A DNA stretch of 64,000 nt from Syngnathus acus. Lineage: Eukaryota; Chordata; Actinopteri; Syngnathiformes; Syngnathidae. The notes beneath the pieces are model-generated. The model was not told the DNA's origin. It made no database searches and saw nothing but the letters and a program-made list of their open reading frames with translations. Numbering within the stretch: the stretch's first letter is position 1; the number at the start of each line of letters is the position of its first letter. The stretch spans positions 20,064,693 to 20,128,692 of the forward strand of contig NC_051088.1 of NCBI RefSeq assembly GCF_901709675.1, read 5' to 3'. This document shows positions 21,601-34,982 of this stretch, piece after piece. The position numbers were made by a program, and so were the translations under genes.

Positions 21601-23914
21601 GGATTTGTTCCATCTTTCCGCAACCTACACTTCCCTTGCAAAAGGTCAACTATTCATTTGCGGTGACTTTTTTTATCCACTCGCTGCATGTTTGATCTTG
21701 TAGTTTATTTATTTGTCCCCCTGGCCTCTGTGTGAAACTTGAAGTGATTGAGTGCACATTAGCATGCATCTCACACGCATGCACTCTGAAATCAGGGTGA
21801 TGCGGCGCAGATGAAGAGAAGGTGAGCCAGGGTTGACTGATCAATCTTGGCATTGTGTTAATAGTTTTAATGGAGGAAGGCATCACTTCCTGTTTGTCTC
21901 TGTGTGTGGTTATGTGTCTCCCAAAGCTTTATTGATCAAGTGCCAGGAGGGTGGGTTAATGCTCAGCGTTTTCAAGTGCTAAGGGCACATGGCAGCCAAA
22001 GTCATTTCAGGAAAAAGGGCCGCTGGCGAGCGATCTGCGAGTTTAATCCTTAAATCAAGAGGAAGGGGTAAATTTTTTCTTGTCACCTTCATCAAAGTGA
22101 CTCTCAGCAGCCTCGAGCACTCATCTCAGGGTCAGCTGTTGAATGCCACGTCTGGAGACATTTCCTGCAGAGAACGGGATAATTAATGGAAAACTTGCAG
22201 CAAAAATATGTACAGTCATAACTTTACCGTAAAACAAAAGCTACTAGTATGGCACGTTGCCCTGGAATGGGGAATATGTTTTCCCTGCCTCCACCCATAA
22301 TTTTTATATTTTGCATTTTTTTTAGATTGTATGTATACGCACATACACGTATACAAGTAGATGGTATAGCATAGCATATATGTATATAGACTGAAAGGAA
22401 AAAGTGTGAAAAGTGTGATGAGTTTAGCAATCCATACTTTCACTTCATAGCAACAAGAGATCCTTCCAAAAGTCTTTTGTAGCCCTCTGGGACTTACTCA
22501 ATGTAAATTTCAAGCAGCAGGACTGCTGGCAGCATACACCTCCACTTCACGGCACTCATAAAATTAACAGTGGCCATAAAAGACACACTACAAAAGTATG
22601 CTTCTAATGACACCTGGAAGCCCGTAGGTCAATGGCAGAGGACGTTATCCTGTTAAGTATTCCTGAAGCATCACAGGATCACAGAGCTTGTAGGATGCTA
22701 CCGCTTGTATTTGTCTTCACCAACAGACAGAAGGATTAAGAAATCCGATGATCATTAATTACCTCTTTTGAACAAAAAGAGATGCAGTAGCTATTTTTAA
22801 GTCTTTGGTCTCGTGGTGTGCAGCATCATATGCAGTGTTGGTGGTTTTTATGTTATGTAAGAACTGCAGTGGTCCCTGCTGCTCATTATTTTATATGTGA
22901 AGATCTGTGGTTGCCTGGAAGCTGCCCATCAAATTGCCAGTTTCCAAGGCAATTGCTGGTATTTTTTGCATGCAGTGTAGAAGTATACATATAAATCTGG
23001 GTCACACTAACAGACGGCTCAGCAATAAATTAACATTGCAGCAGTAATATAATACAAAATTAGAAATCACAGCTGAGCCTTTCACACAATTGTTTTGGAA
23101 GCCTTGTGAATGCTAAAACTGGACAATTTACTAGCAGCTCATTTTGAAAGTAATGAGGGGAAACTACCAAAACCAAATGATGTTAATCGATGTCTCTGCA
23201 TCAATAACTAATTCACATTATTGTTTATTATCAAATGACTCTAAAGGTACCTAAAGCCCAGGACACATAATAAGTCATGCATATGGACAAAAGATAAATA
23301 TTAGTAAAAACTCAATGAGAGTCTGAAAGGGACAAATGGAAGCGACCCTTTGAATGTTGGTAAAATATTTTTCAAACAAACTTAAATATGTAAGAGATAA
23401 AGTGGCCGTCTGGTTTTCTCCCAGACTGAAAACAACTGCAACATCATTGTCATTGGGCTCCTAAGACCAGAAGTCCCCAACAACTGAGCCGCTTAGACAC
23501 CGGAGCGTAGATGTCTGCCCCACATGAACAGGCTGTTAATCGTTTGAAAAACTACCACTCAAGTGATGATGGTGAGAGAAGTAACAGTTTATCCACTACT
23601 AACTAGCCGTGCAGCCACCAGACTTAAACAACACTCAATCGTTTTATCTTTTGATCATGAACATTTGCACCAAAGGTCATTTCTTTGAAATGATTACATT
23701 TTAAGGCATTTTATATATTCCTGAAGAGGCAATTTGTTGTATTTTATTCTCATTTTATATTGTTTTACATTTGTTGTACTGTTGGGTATCGTTTTTACAT
23801 TTTCTGAGGTAAGCAACTTTTTGATTTTGTTTTAAAAATATTTTGAAACTTTATCTTAATGAAATGTTGAAGTACTCTTCTGGTTCCTTAGTTTTCAGTA
23901 CAGATGTTTTAGAA

Positions 23915-23986
23915 CTGGCGATTAAAAGAATGTAAAATCGTGATGTAAAACTGCCAATTAAAAGAATGTAAAACCGCGATGAATAT
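23915..23986. repeat. 36-bp tandem duplication
   Basis: Two units start at 23915 and 23951 and share ATTAAAAGAATGTAAAA, with a few substitutions. Confidence 0.85.
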
Positions 23987-24921
23987 TGAGAATACGTTTT
24001 CAGCCTCAACCCTGTCCCCACTCCCCCACCGTTGGTAAATGGGTGCCGGTGCCTTCAAGGGCCAGCATCCAGCAGAGCGTTCATTTTTTCAAAGTGCAGT
24101 CTAAAAACTGACAGCAAGAGGGCGTAAAAAGCTTGTTGCACACAGGCGATAACGTGTCTCTGCCCAAATGGTATTTATGTCATTGTGTTGAGCTACAGGA
24201 GGCTGACTGGCTGTATTTAGAGCGAACCAACAGCTTGAATTGTATTTAGGACTGTGTCCCATTTACTACATTAGCTGTCCTACACAACAATCACAGCTTA
24301 AAAGACCAACATGGAGCAACCTCCACATTGAGGACAATGAAATGATGATATGATATGATATGATGTAAAATGCTTCCTGGCCCGATGCTGAGACATGTCA
24401 TGCGTTCCAAGAATGTGCCCGCCAATGACTTTATAAGAAATGACAACATTTGTATTACCAAGAAAGGAGAATTGAATTATGTTCTTTTTTACCCCCTTTC
24501 TTGAAACAAAAGGAGCTTCTATCGATTGTGGTAGGCGTAGCAAAGAGTTGGTTGTTACTCGCAGTCAGAGCGACAAAATGCCGGAATCTCAATCTATTGA
24601 TTAAAGAGTGTACCCACACATCACTGGAAGTGCAAGGGCATTTCATTCTCCCGATGAAGCCCCCCCAGGGTGAAGATTTAAAGAGTGCCACTGTAATCAC
24701 TCTTTTTCCAAAGAACAAGGTTATTTAGAACACCTCCTGTTGCAGACTTAACACCTAACCGTGCTGTGTCTTTTAGAGGACACTGGTCGAATCACTGGGC
24801 TGCTCCTCATTGCATGTCAGTCACGGTACTCTGTTCAGCTTTTTATTTGAGAAGGGCTTAGGGTTAGATGTTTGACAAAAATTATATTTTGAATATGATC
24901 AACACATGAGCATGTTTGTGT

Positions 24922-24940
24922 GTGTGTGTGTTTTAATTGA
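24922..24940. repeat. Short (TG)n run
   Basis: A short uninterrupted TG dinucleotide run. Confidence 0.7.
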
Positions 24941-25327
24941 ACCAATGTATCTCACAGTATCTTAATGAAAGTGACAAAACATCTTCCATGATAATGGTGT
25001 TCTGTTTCTCAGGGGGGATAAGGAGGAATAAAACTCTCAAAACGCCTGCACGATTTCACTGAAAGTCCCCTGATGATTAATGAATGTTAGAACTCCTCCA
25101 AGGAGTTACATAAATTTCACAGACAGATTGTTGCAAAGTCCCATTTATTCAATTGAGATGCAATCAATTACTTGATGACCATCCTAAAGCCATCAATTAC
25201 TCTGGCAACCTGAATCTATCGCATGCAAAAATGTGTACGGTACACACAGCAGAGGGTCAGAATAGAAACATTTAAAATGTGGACTTTTCTTCAACTGTCA
25301 TTTGAAAATGTGCTGGTGGTTGTCACA

Positions 25328-25522
25328 TGAATAGTGCTTTTCTATCTTTGGAACGCAAAGCGCTTCACATTGTTACCTAATTTTTTCATTTAAGACAGCA
25401 AAACGAGCACCTGGTTGTTCAGCATTTTGCTCAAGGACAAAGACATGGTCACAATGGCGGAGGATCAAACCCTCAACCTCTGGCTTGGGAGATAACCACT
25501 ACCACTGAGCCATTCTCCCCTT
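25328..25522 (-). mobile_element. Second tRNA-derived SINE family
   Basis: Read on the minus strand from 25522, TGGCTCAGTGGTAGTGG is an A-box-like head and GAGGGTTTGATCCTC a B box. The far end contains AAGCGCTTTGCG and GAAAAGCACTATTC, the TAGCGCTTTTCTA module of a family widespread in teleosts. It differs from the GGATGG-tailed family. Confidence 0.75.
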
Positions 25523-25670
25523 CAAAAATGCACAGGATTTTGTTTTGCAAAGGGAAAAGATACCAATAAAATACTTTCAATATTGCTCACTTGAGTATCA
25601 CATGTAAATTGAATGTTGGACAGTAATGTTGTCGAAAACTAACAAATTATATACCATTATATAATTATAT

Positions 25671-25681
25671 AAATAAGTAAG

Positions 25682-25728
<47 letters not shown>

Positions 25729-25729
25729 A
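25671..25729. repeat. (AAAT)n microsatellite
   Basis: About 14 units of AAAT/AAGT, ending at 25729. Confidence 0.95.
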
Positions 25730-25984
25730 CTTGCTATGTGAGGCAATGCATTTCTTGTTGTCATTTTACAATATGAAAGAACTTGTCAGCACTGTAAATG
25801 TGGCATAATTTCAAATACAGTATCTCTCCAATGAAAGACAATTCACCATGTATCTTGAAATTATCTCGCCAATAAAATATGTATCTTGAAATACTTAGAA
25901 CAGTTTAGCTCAATACATCCATTTTTTAAGTCACACTTTTTTCGAGATTCGCTCGCGCTTTCTCTGTCTCTCGCTCTCGTACAC

Positions 25985-26031
25985 GTGCATATGCATGCAT
26001 GCATGCATGCACGCACACACGCACACGCACG
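25985..26031. repeat. (ATGC)n and (CA)n purine-pyrimidine tract
   Basis: Alternating purine-pyrimidine units (ATGC then CACG), a sequence type able to adopt Z-DNA. The minus-strand frame over it is a repeat artefact. Confidence 0.85.
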
Positions 26032-26509
26032 TTTTGTAGGTTCTTAACGGCAGACACCGAATGGAACAACCCAATGTGGACAGAGATCAGCAGTGCTGAC
26101 ACAAACCTCAAGTTTCCATTTGCGAGTATCATCAATCTCTTCGTATAGGATCTGTAGTTAGTGCTGTGTCATAAGAAAAGGCCTTCTGGAGGTGCACTGT
26201 TTTGGTCTGACATGCCCAGTCTCTGCTGGGGCCCTCAGCATGACTCAACATGACCGTAGGAGTGTGCGTGTGATGGAATAGACCGGTGCATGTCACCGTG
26301 CCCAGAGCAGGAGCAGAATATGGCACACAGAGTACTCATAGAGTACTGTCACTGCAAGGGACGCGGCCATAGCCACTCTCCTTCCACACGCAATCTCGGA
26401 GATGCTCATGTGTATTCTGCAGCCTTACTCATTGTGCTTGAACATATCTTACAGTATAATCAATTGAGGTTATGCTACTGTTAAATTTCAGTTAGTTATG
26501 CTTTATGAT

Positions 26510-26655
26510 CAGTGATGCCGGTAATGCGTTACTTTACACGTTAGGCTTTAATAACAGCCATTTTGATGCATTCTAACGCATTACTATTTTTATTATAGTA
26601 GTCTGATCAAAGTTATTATTCAGAAACTTGCATTACTGTGTCTTAGAAAAACTAG
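26510..26655. mobile_element. hAT terminal fragment
   Basis: CAGTGATGCCGGTAATGCG, followed by TTACTTTACACGTTAGGC and later CTAACGCATTACTA, is the end of a common fish hAT family whose ends are rich in TAACGCGTTAC. The opposite terminus was not found. Confidence 0.65.
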
Positions 26656-29600
26656 GGGAACAAGCAATGGAATTGTTTTCTTCAAATTTGATAATTGCAT
26701 TAATCATATTTAGGTTAGTGTTGTTAACTTTATTTGGCAAATGACCATGGAAGCCACTGTAATATGTTTCTCTTCATGGGAGACAGTGGCAGACATTTAC
26801 TAGCAAGGTGCAGAAGTAAGCAAGATAACAAATGATTGATTGCCGCACAACTTTCACCAATAATCTGTTTACATTGCATAGCTGTACATAAAGTGGCAGG
26901 TCACATTTTCAGCATGCTGACTCTCCCATGTACATACCAATTAAGAACTGAGAGATGTTTATGTTTTCAAGTTGGAATTACAGTCCCTTTGGTGAGTTTG
27001 TGAAAGCTAAAAACGTTAGATGCTACATTAAGGTTGTATTTCTGCAGGCCATCATACCATGCCTGACCACACTAAATGTGGTCACTCTATATTTTTACAC
27101 ATTTCCCATCAACATGTCAAACAAAAAATTGACAAACCTCTTTCATTTTATTGTTCAACACATCACATGATAGTCCCTTGGAGCACTTTAGGTGATACCT
27201 CGACATCAAGGTACACAGAAAAGCTACAAATGAAAATAGAACACATAACAATGAGGCCTGACCTATTTTACGGTTATTCTTTACATCTAGAGTATGCATC
27301 GGCCATCCCTCCACTCGCATTCTTCACCAGTGTCATGGTTGATATTTTTAGCCTTTTATCACAGTATCCAATGTGCAGGTGCTGAGGTGACTCGCCGTAC
27401 AGGGTCGAATAGGAAGTCTCCAATTCCCAAGTTCACCCAAGTGACCTATTTCTTTAATTTACTGTGTGCTAGATATACGGTAGAGGCAGGAGATATATTA
27501 TTGGAAAGCCCCCATGGACTGTTACAGAATAATTCAGAGTTCGAAGCATGCCATTGTTTCCCCCTTCAATTCATAGATCAATGATACTAATTGTCTGTGC
27601 AGTTACGTAGTTCTGTGTGTTTGGATGGCAAATCATAACTGCAACTGGGACAAGGTCTCAAGGGTAAGTGTCACAGCGAGCATCTTGTCTATAATTGCAA
27701 CCTTATTAAAACATCTCAACTCATGAGAATCATTTGGGAAGTGCTTCCTAATGTCATCGAATGGAGATATTTCCAATGCAATTACAGCTACATACATGGT
27801 TTTATAGAATCTCATCAATTGATTTGGTCTTTCTTCTCTTCATATTGTACTTTTCCAATCATACTATTTTGACAAATAGCTGAGCAAATTTGTTCATTGT
27901 TGAAGGAATGCATACACCTTAGGCAACATTTTAACAATAAATACAATGACAAGAATGTGTTCTATTTCTATTTAATTAACTGCATTGACTGACTGAAAGA
28001 ACTTATTAAATATGCTATGCCTCCACTTTCTGTAACTGAAAGAAATATTTTCTCCATTGTTGGATATTTCGCCAAAAGAGACTTAGCTTGTTGTCAGCAC
28101 ATCGTGAGATGAAAAAAGCTCTGCCTCCTTGATGGGTACACTTCATCAGAAAACTGAAAGTTGCGAGTTTCCTATTAGGCAAGGAAATTCACGACACCAT
28201 TTTACAAGACCATTTCAATGTAGCTAGAGAACGTAAATGGAAATGTATTTGCTACAACAGTGATATCTTTGACCTGCTCCATCAAACATGGTGAGAGATT
28301 TGTCACGTGGCCAATTTAGAGCTTATGTATTCTTTCCTGGCCCACAGGGAACGACATAATTGAATAGTCTATGTCAAAATCTCCCCCACTCCAACAAAAC
28401 CTCCCAGGGACAGGCTAACATTAATTATCTCCCTTTGCAATATGGCCTAGTTTTATAATTACTGGTCCTTCCAAATATATTACAACATACACACGCTCCT
28501 GACAGACTGGTATTAATTCAGGGTGTGATGTCATCGATAGATGAGCTCAATGCAATTTGCCTACTTATTGTTCAATACAAGGCCGGGAAACGATGTTTGG
28601 GTTGTGTTTCACATTCATTTGAACGGCATATGCGTGAACATGTAGTCAATGTGCATTGTCACATTGTTTTAAATATGGGAAGATGAAATGTTTTTGAAAA
28701 TAATTGGCTTGAGCTTCAGGCTTTTCTTAACTAAGCAGCACAGAGAATTTGGAGTATGCATTTTTAAATTTGGATAAGCTGTCACAAAATGTTGTTACGG
28801 TGATGCATTATGGAAGCTATTAATATGCAAAAGTAGGATAAAATATTCTGAATCTCATCTCATTTTAGAAAGCTGCAATGGTGTCATTTTTTTCATTCTC
28901 TCTTCTGTATTTTTCCCATCCTGGAACACGGCTCCTAGTGGCATTCTACCCTAGTTTGAGCTCACGTTGTCACATTCAAAAGAATTAAGCATGTTTCAGT
29001 TACTTCTAATAGAGCTTTGTATCTGTATTTATTTCCTCATTTTCTTGCATATCACAAACTTGTGATGAAGCATCTAAAATTGTTGTACCAGAAGACAAGA
29101 ATATGTGATAATTTACCAAGGACCACCATCTTTATGTCATCCATTTAAAATACTGCTTGAAAATGTATTTATGACAAAAGAAAATTGGGGTCCATGACCA
29201 AACCGCGTTGGACAGAAAGTCGTGTAGGATCGAGATTTAGGTGCATTGTTTCATTAAAAACAACGTTACATTTGGTATGAATGCATCTTTTGATATTTTA
29301 GGTGAGGTCGAAGGTGAAATTGATTCTGCTTCATTTTCATTACAAAGCCAGCAAAGGGATCATCAAATTTCACCCAAGCAGATAAAGAAAATGCTACATA
29401 TTTTATGTTTTACTTTAGCGCGCTGCCAGTTGATGAGTAGCCTTCGCAAGGTCACCACTGTGTCCTGCAACACTCATTCACTCTCTAACATAGTTGTTCC
29501 ATGTACTTTGGTCATTGGAGCCAAACTGGCTCCAGTCCTAAAAGTGTTGCCCTCCAGTTTCTATCCGCATGCTGTGCATTTATGGCTGACAAGTAGAACC

Positions 29601-29969
29601 TTTTATAGCTCCAATTACTGAGTGCTGTTCTAAAATTAAAGCTAGCAATTAAAAGACACACCACTTACCCAAATTATATAATTGACTAAAAGGTTAACAG
29701 CAAGCACAAGCAAATAAAGTTCACTGGCAAGCAAGTTAAAGGTAGAATAACTCTGCTTGGGCCTCATTTCCCCTAATGTAGTCCCCCAGCACTTGGCTTA
29801 CACGGTGGGGCCACCGTATATCCAGTTAACCCTCTGCCAAGATTTTATTGCACCGATCCCCCAAGCAATGATCTATATCAAGGAGAGCCTCATCACCTCC
29901 ATTAACATAAAAACCTGTGAAATGAAAGTAAAGAACATAATTTCCATGTTGCCCTAAATTTAATAACAA
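26656..29969. other. Gene desert, repeat-poor
   Basis: No recognisable transposon or RNA gene. Frames at 27059-27385 and 29241-29621 are open but match no family. Segments around 28020-28290 and 28880-28990 look like well-ordered unique DNA and would be worth a cross-species comparison. Confidence 0.4.
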
Positions 29970-30005
29970 GTGTGTGTGTGTTTGTGTGTGTGCGTATGTG
30001 CGTGC
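29970..30005. repeat. (GT)n microsatellite
   Basis: GT dinucleotide run with TT and GCG interruptions. Confidence 0.9.
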
Positions 30006-30029
30006 TAATGGCTAAAAAGAAAACAAACA

Positions 30030-30125
30030 CACCAGACCAAGGTCACAACCCGGATCTTCCTTAATATTCATGTCGCCATCTAAAACCACCACGTACTCGG
30101 TGTAATCACGGTGCTACTAAAGTAC
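30030..30125 (-). mobile_element. Possible SINE head
   Basis: On the minus strand TAGTAGCACCGTGATTACACC could be a tRNA A-box region and GATCCGGGTTGTGACCTTGG a decayed B box with the start of a SINE body. Nothing further is recognisable. Confidence 0.3.
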
Positions 30126-32051
30126 TGTACTGACTTAATTATAATTAAAAGAGTGATTCATTGTCTGTATTAGTTGTAATTCATATCTTGAATCCCACAA
30201 ATAAATGCTATGCCACTGGTTTGCATACTCGTCATGCATGCACTAATCTTTTTTTTTTCTTTGTGCGCTGTAGTTGATTGTTTTGCATGGTGTACTTAAT
30301 GTAATATAAAACTATGCAACAGTAAAACGGAAATCCCAATGAGAGATTAAAACTGAATATTATAAGATAAAGTGCTGTCAGTACATACTTCTTTTTCCAT
30401 GATCTTGATGTAAAAAAAAAAATACAACAACAAAACACATAGCCAAATCGGCTTCGGTGTTAAATCGGTGTTAACTCTGAATATATTGGTATTGTGATTT
30501 TTCATTAATATGCAGAAGAATCATCACAAAAATATTTAAAATCTTGAGCCTTTAAACGTACTGGTCTTAAAAAGCCCCTTTGTGGTGCTGAGCAACAGGA
30601 AAACATTCATTTAAAGTGACAGGCAGTAATAAGGTGTGACATTTATCAAGCTTGTCACAGATTGTTTGCTTTGCCATTTAGCCACTCTGCTCTCATCATT
30701 AGCAGCGTGCTATTTCATTGAACTCACTACATTATCATTATGTCTGTGCACTGAACTCCTCAAGCACCCCCTTTCTAATGATTCCCGGCTTATTCATTTT
30801 TCATCCGTCAGGACTTGTTAATTAAAATGCTGAATGGGCACACTTTAGGGTGCAGAACACCAAATTTTGTTGTTTGACCTTTTCTGGTAGCCAATGTGCG
30901 GTAGTATGTGTGTATTATGACGCAGTGATGAATGGATCATGTGCTATACCATCTGGCAGGCCTCTTTGCAGAAAATTAATGGGAACATATTGTCAAGTAA
31001 GAGGACTGCAAGAGGGAAAAAGGTGGGGAATTTCTCTCTCGACCCAAATTAGCCTTGATGGCTTATGTTGCTAGCAGAGCGTGTAACTGGTTAATTGAGG
31101 AAATGTAATTTATCATGCAATGTCATAGTAAGAAAAGGAGGAGAGTGAGAGAGGTTGAGAGTGATATAACCTTCATGCAAGTCACATGGCTTACCTTCAT
31201 TAGTGCTAATGTTTTGTTGCATCCTGTTTCTTCTGCTAAATCAGAAACTCAAGATTACATTATGGAAATTGTAACACAAAAGGGGGTGTTTGTGAAATGA
31301 GACATTTTGCTACAAGGTATTCCAAATGACTGTAGAAAGCTACCAAAATTATGTAAAAGGAGCGTGCCTTGTACTTTTCCGTCATTGAATATTACCAAAG
31401 TAAGAGCACGGAATCTATTATCTCATGCAAATTAGTCAAGCCTTCTCGGCTGTATCTCATGAGTCATTTACTGAAAAGGTGAAGATGCTTCTCTAGTAGA
31501 TTAGCACGTCTTCATGAAATGTAATAAATGGTCCTTAGCGTCACTGATGGCGACGTGCAAAGCAGATGATTTCCCAGTGGAAATCTGTAATGCTTTGTAA
31601 CCACATCAGGATATTTGTGTGTGTTCTTTATTTATTCATTTATGTTCACATAAAGGCTAATAATATACATGCATATTGCTACCACACCAGAAATAAGTTA
31701 CTCATCAAATTTTAATGTCATAAATTTCAGGTTTTGACCCCTTAACACACATTTGCTAATTAAGTTATCAATTATGACATTATGAAAAAGTAATTTGGCT
31801 TTGGGATGACAAGACAATGCGATTCACGGTTCAGGTTACTGGCAAAGCCACATATAGGTATGTGTGCCTTCTTTTTAAGTCCTAAATCTAATTTTAAACA
31901 CTTCGGACCCTATATTGGTTGACTAGCGGCCATGTGCTTGGCGTAAAATTTTAATTTGATTGGACCTGTTTGTGAATTTCATCGACCTGCTATGCCTATC
32001 GCAATTTGGTGACAAAAAGTGAATACAATTTTAGACCAATAAAAGGAAGTC
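30126..32051. other. Gene desert, candidate regulatory DNA
   Basis: No transposon seen. Segments 30840-31090 and 31420-31620 look like compact unique DNA with TAAT words. Short A and T runs at 30249-30257 and 30412-30421. Confidence 0.4.
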
Positions 32052-32200
32052 TATGGCTAGGTTCACACCTCAGAAAAATGTGACCCAGATCAGATATTTT
32101 TTTGCCTGTATGCGACCTGTATCTAATTTTCATGACAATTTGCATCTCAATTCAATTTAAAACTTTTGACATTGGTCACTTTCATCCGAGGTCTTATTAC
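32052..32200. mobile_element. MITE-like repeat fragment
   Basis: GGTTCACACCTCAGAAAAATG, GTGACCCAGATCAGATA, GCGACCTGTATCTAATTTTC and GACATTGGTCACTTTCATCC follow the order of a dispersed fish MITE rich in the words GATTCGGATCAGAT. Ends are unclear. Confidence 0.5.
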
Positions 32201-33993
32201 ATTTTGTTGAGAATCACAAGAAATTAGGCCATTTTCTTTTATTTATATAAGATAATTATGTAACGTTTGTATTTACATGACTCGTTTTGGCATTCTCTGC
32301 TGCCTTCAGAGGTTGTCAGGTGAGCGCTCTGATGTTACCATGTTACCAGATATTGATAAAAGAAGACTCCTCATAGCGCTCAAGTGTGAAGGCGTCAGAG
32401 AACGCAAAAACTATGCAGGTTTAGGCTTGAATGAGTGTGCTCTCTATTGAGTGCTATTCCAGTTTTTCTCCACGAGCATCCTAGATTGTAACCATTCATT
32501 TATTTTGCATGCCAGCTGTACTGTTGAGCTACTGGGATGAAGGGCCTTGCCTCTCCTTTGTTTGTGGGGTCCAGCTACTGAATTTTGTTCCCCTAGGGAT
32601 GCCAACTTTTTTTTCTTTTCAAACAGCATTCTTTCTTCTCGCTTATGTAGGACACTACATGCTGCCTGAAGCTACAGTTTGTCGGAGCTTGGGGTTCGAG
32701 GTTGTGTTCGTTTTCAACTCTGACTGCACCCTGCTTTTATTTCCAATCTGACATTTTCCAATTTATTTACAGGCTTAACTGTATGAAGCAGTGAATAATG
32801 CTTATTGTGAGCTGTGACAAAGACAGGGAGAACATAGTTGTTGTTGTTGTGGACACAATTACCAAAAATGTTGTTACATAATTTTAAAGGGCCAGTTGCA
32901 GAGTATACAGCCCATAGAGAATTGCAGAGCCTGCAGCTATTGTTTGGCTTCTAAACAAAGAAATGAAGAGAGGGGCCAGTTGCTTTGAAAAGATCCCATC
33001 AGATACTAATTACTCCGGTGATTGTTCCTTTACAATAAGTCGATACACATGGATTGCAGCATGAGCATGCGCAAAATGCTACTGCATCAGTTTGGGGAAA
33101 GTATGGGGGTTTAAGGCAATAAATATGTTGTCACAGTATAAGAATTACCTCTGCTTTGATTTCACAATTTATTTTCTCAGAATGAGGCCTGTTATGAAAC
33201 AATGTGATTAATCTCAGCCACTAAATAATTGGAGTTTGTTTGTTAAAAGCTTATTTATTGTTTTTAAGTCATTTGGCTGTTTGTGGTGTGAAGGCACTGG
33301 TCATGGCCAACTGGAAGATTTCACATGATTTAGGGGATTAGCTGTTGCTACAATTTGCAAGAAAGATTTTAATCCCGATTTCCCGCTCATGCTTCCATTT
33401 TAGACGAACACATTATCTTCTCATGCACTAACAAACAGCGTTAACATTGAGATGTTTTTCTAAGCCTTGATAATCCTGTACTTTCAATGTAGAAACAGAC
33501 AACACAAATAGATCACTTAGAAGGATTTCTATAGTAGTAAATGAGAAGCACATGGTACTCATATTTCTCCTCTGATGTCCTTCGCTTTGGTGTCACGTCT
33601 TTGTCTTTCAGTATGCACCACGATGATATCCAGGTCCCCACTGGTCTATAACCATTTCCAATTTGTCTAAAGATTTTCCAGTGCTAAACAATCTCTATGA
33701 AACACACTTCTGTTACCATATTATTCTACACCCTACCCAAGATTGCACTATTCCCCAAGGTACAAATAATTAAGACGTGCATTACTTGAAATGTATAAAT
33801 GTACGTATATATTATGACATGACACTTCAAGACTATGTGTAATATAATATTCAATATGCTACAATACTTAACATGCACAACTACTTGAAGATGATGTACA
33901 ATTCCAGATGCAAAGCCACTTACCCATCTGCTGCTGCTATTACTTGGAAAATATAATCTCGTACATTAAAACCTACTCACTGAAAGCAACTCA
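32201..33993. other. No gene seen, repeat-poor
   Basis: Unique-looking AT-rich sequence with a GTT run at 32839-32851. Confidence 0.45.
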
Positions 33994-34051
33994 CCTGCGT
34001 GTGTGTGTGTGTGTGTGTGTGTGTGCTTGTGTGCGTGCGTGCGTGTGTGTA
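33994..34051. repeat. (GT)n microsatellite
   Basis: About 13 uninterrupted GT units followed by GCGT variants. Confidence 0.95.
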
Positions 34052-34571
34052 TATTATATAAAAATATATCAACACATATAACTTCATTATTCATATTGAA
34101 AATTAATAGACTTAAAGAAAAAGATAAATTAGATAAAAACTAAACTCTGTGAGTCTGTGAATCTATCTCTGAAAAAAAAACTGAATTGGGCTGAAATTAT
34201 GATTTAGCAGATCCAGGTTTACACATCTTGATTTCTTTGACAATCATAACAGCTTCATCTTGCTGGTCAGGAGCTTGTTGTTTGGGTACGATGCAAACCA
34301 ATTGCCAGAGGCACATCTCCATTTTTCCCCTAGCCGTAATCATGAATGTTATCAAAGTCGTCATGTTACAGATATTTCTTTGCCCTCTGAATTATTCTGT
34401 CAGGAATGCACCATCTTTCCTCTTCCTTTTTCTATCTACATCTTATCATTGCTATGAGGCATTTTTTTTAAGTGGGACCAAATGAGATAAGATGAGGAAT
34501 GAGGGATCACAAAGTAAACCGAGATTTAATTTGTGATGGGATTCCATACAAATACCACTTGAATGGGAGAC
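34052..34571. other. No gene seen
   Basis: AT-rich unique sequence. Overlapping open frames at 34228-34485 match nothing known. Confidence 0.45.
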
Positions 34572-34626
34572 TATGTGTGTGTGTGTGCGTGCGTGCATGC
34601 ATGTATATGCATATGTATATGTGTGT
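34572..34626. repeat. (GT)n/(GCAT)n microsatellite
   Basis: GT units grade into GTGC, GCAT and TATA alternations. Confidence 0.85.
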
Positions 34627-34754
34627 TTGAGAATGTATGCACTGTTCTGACCATGCGCACACATAAAACCTTGTGGGAGAACTGTGAAACTACAAATAGA
34701 ATGCACTAAGTGTGTCGCCAAAGCAATCCTAGTGCATATCAGCTCCTATCGTCA

Positions 34755-34898
34755 CTAATTGGATTTTTAGCCAGCGGGACATTCCAGGGGGAAATTGAAA
34801 TTGACATATGCGGCATTTCGCCACCAACACTAAGCCGCGTCATGCCAGCAGAATTGGACACACCATTGTTGAAAATAAATCATAAAAACGTGAGACTA
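34755..34898 (+). pseudogene. PIF/Harbinger transposase fragment, N-terminal helix region
   Basis: The plus-strand frame gives GFLASGTFQGEIEIDICGIS followed by PPTLSRVMPAELD. This matches the region of Harbinger (HARBI1-type) transposases that reads roughly L-A-x-G-x-F-Q-x-x-x-x-D-x-x-G-I-S-x-x-T-x-S-R and lies before the DDE catalytic core. The frame closes at 34901, and no catalytic residues follow. It is immediately followed by a fragment of an unrelated Tc1 transposase, so it is a broken, nested remnant with no function. Confidence 0.8.
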
Positions 34899-34910
34899 TA
34901 ATTTGCCAAT

Positions 34911-34982
34911 TTACATGTTGACAAGCCACAAAGCTTCCGGGAGAATGTCCTATGGACAGATGAAAATAAGATGAACTGTGTG
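34911..34982 (+). pseudogene. Tc1/mariner transposase fragment
   Basis: KPQSFRENVLWTDENKMN is the block around the second catalytic aspartate of Tc1-like transposases (W-T/S-D-E). Only about 25 codons are recognisable; neither the inverted repeats nor the other catalytic blocks are nearby. It lies a few bases beyond the Harbinger fragment. Confidence 0.75.

Larger units (their letters stand above)
18662..25327. other. Gene desert, repeat-poor, candidate regulatory DNA
   Basis: Over 6.6 kb I see no transposon, RNA gene or convincing ORF. Compact stretches with balanced composition, such as 19640-19960, 20160-20370 and 21960-22190, have the look of vertebrate conserved non-coding elements, with TAAT-type words. 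A 9-bp inverted repeat with 3-bp spacer (GTCTCATTA) sits at 20307-20327. A short TATGA array lies at 24343-24363. Open frames at 18806-19192 and 24298-24728 look like chance. Conservation itself cannot be judged from this sequence. Confidence 0.4.
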
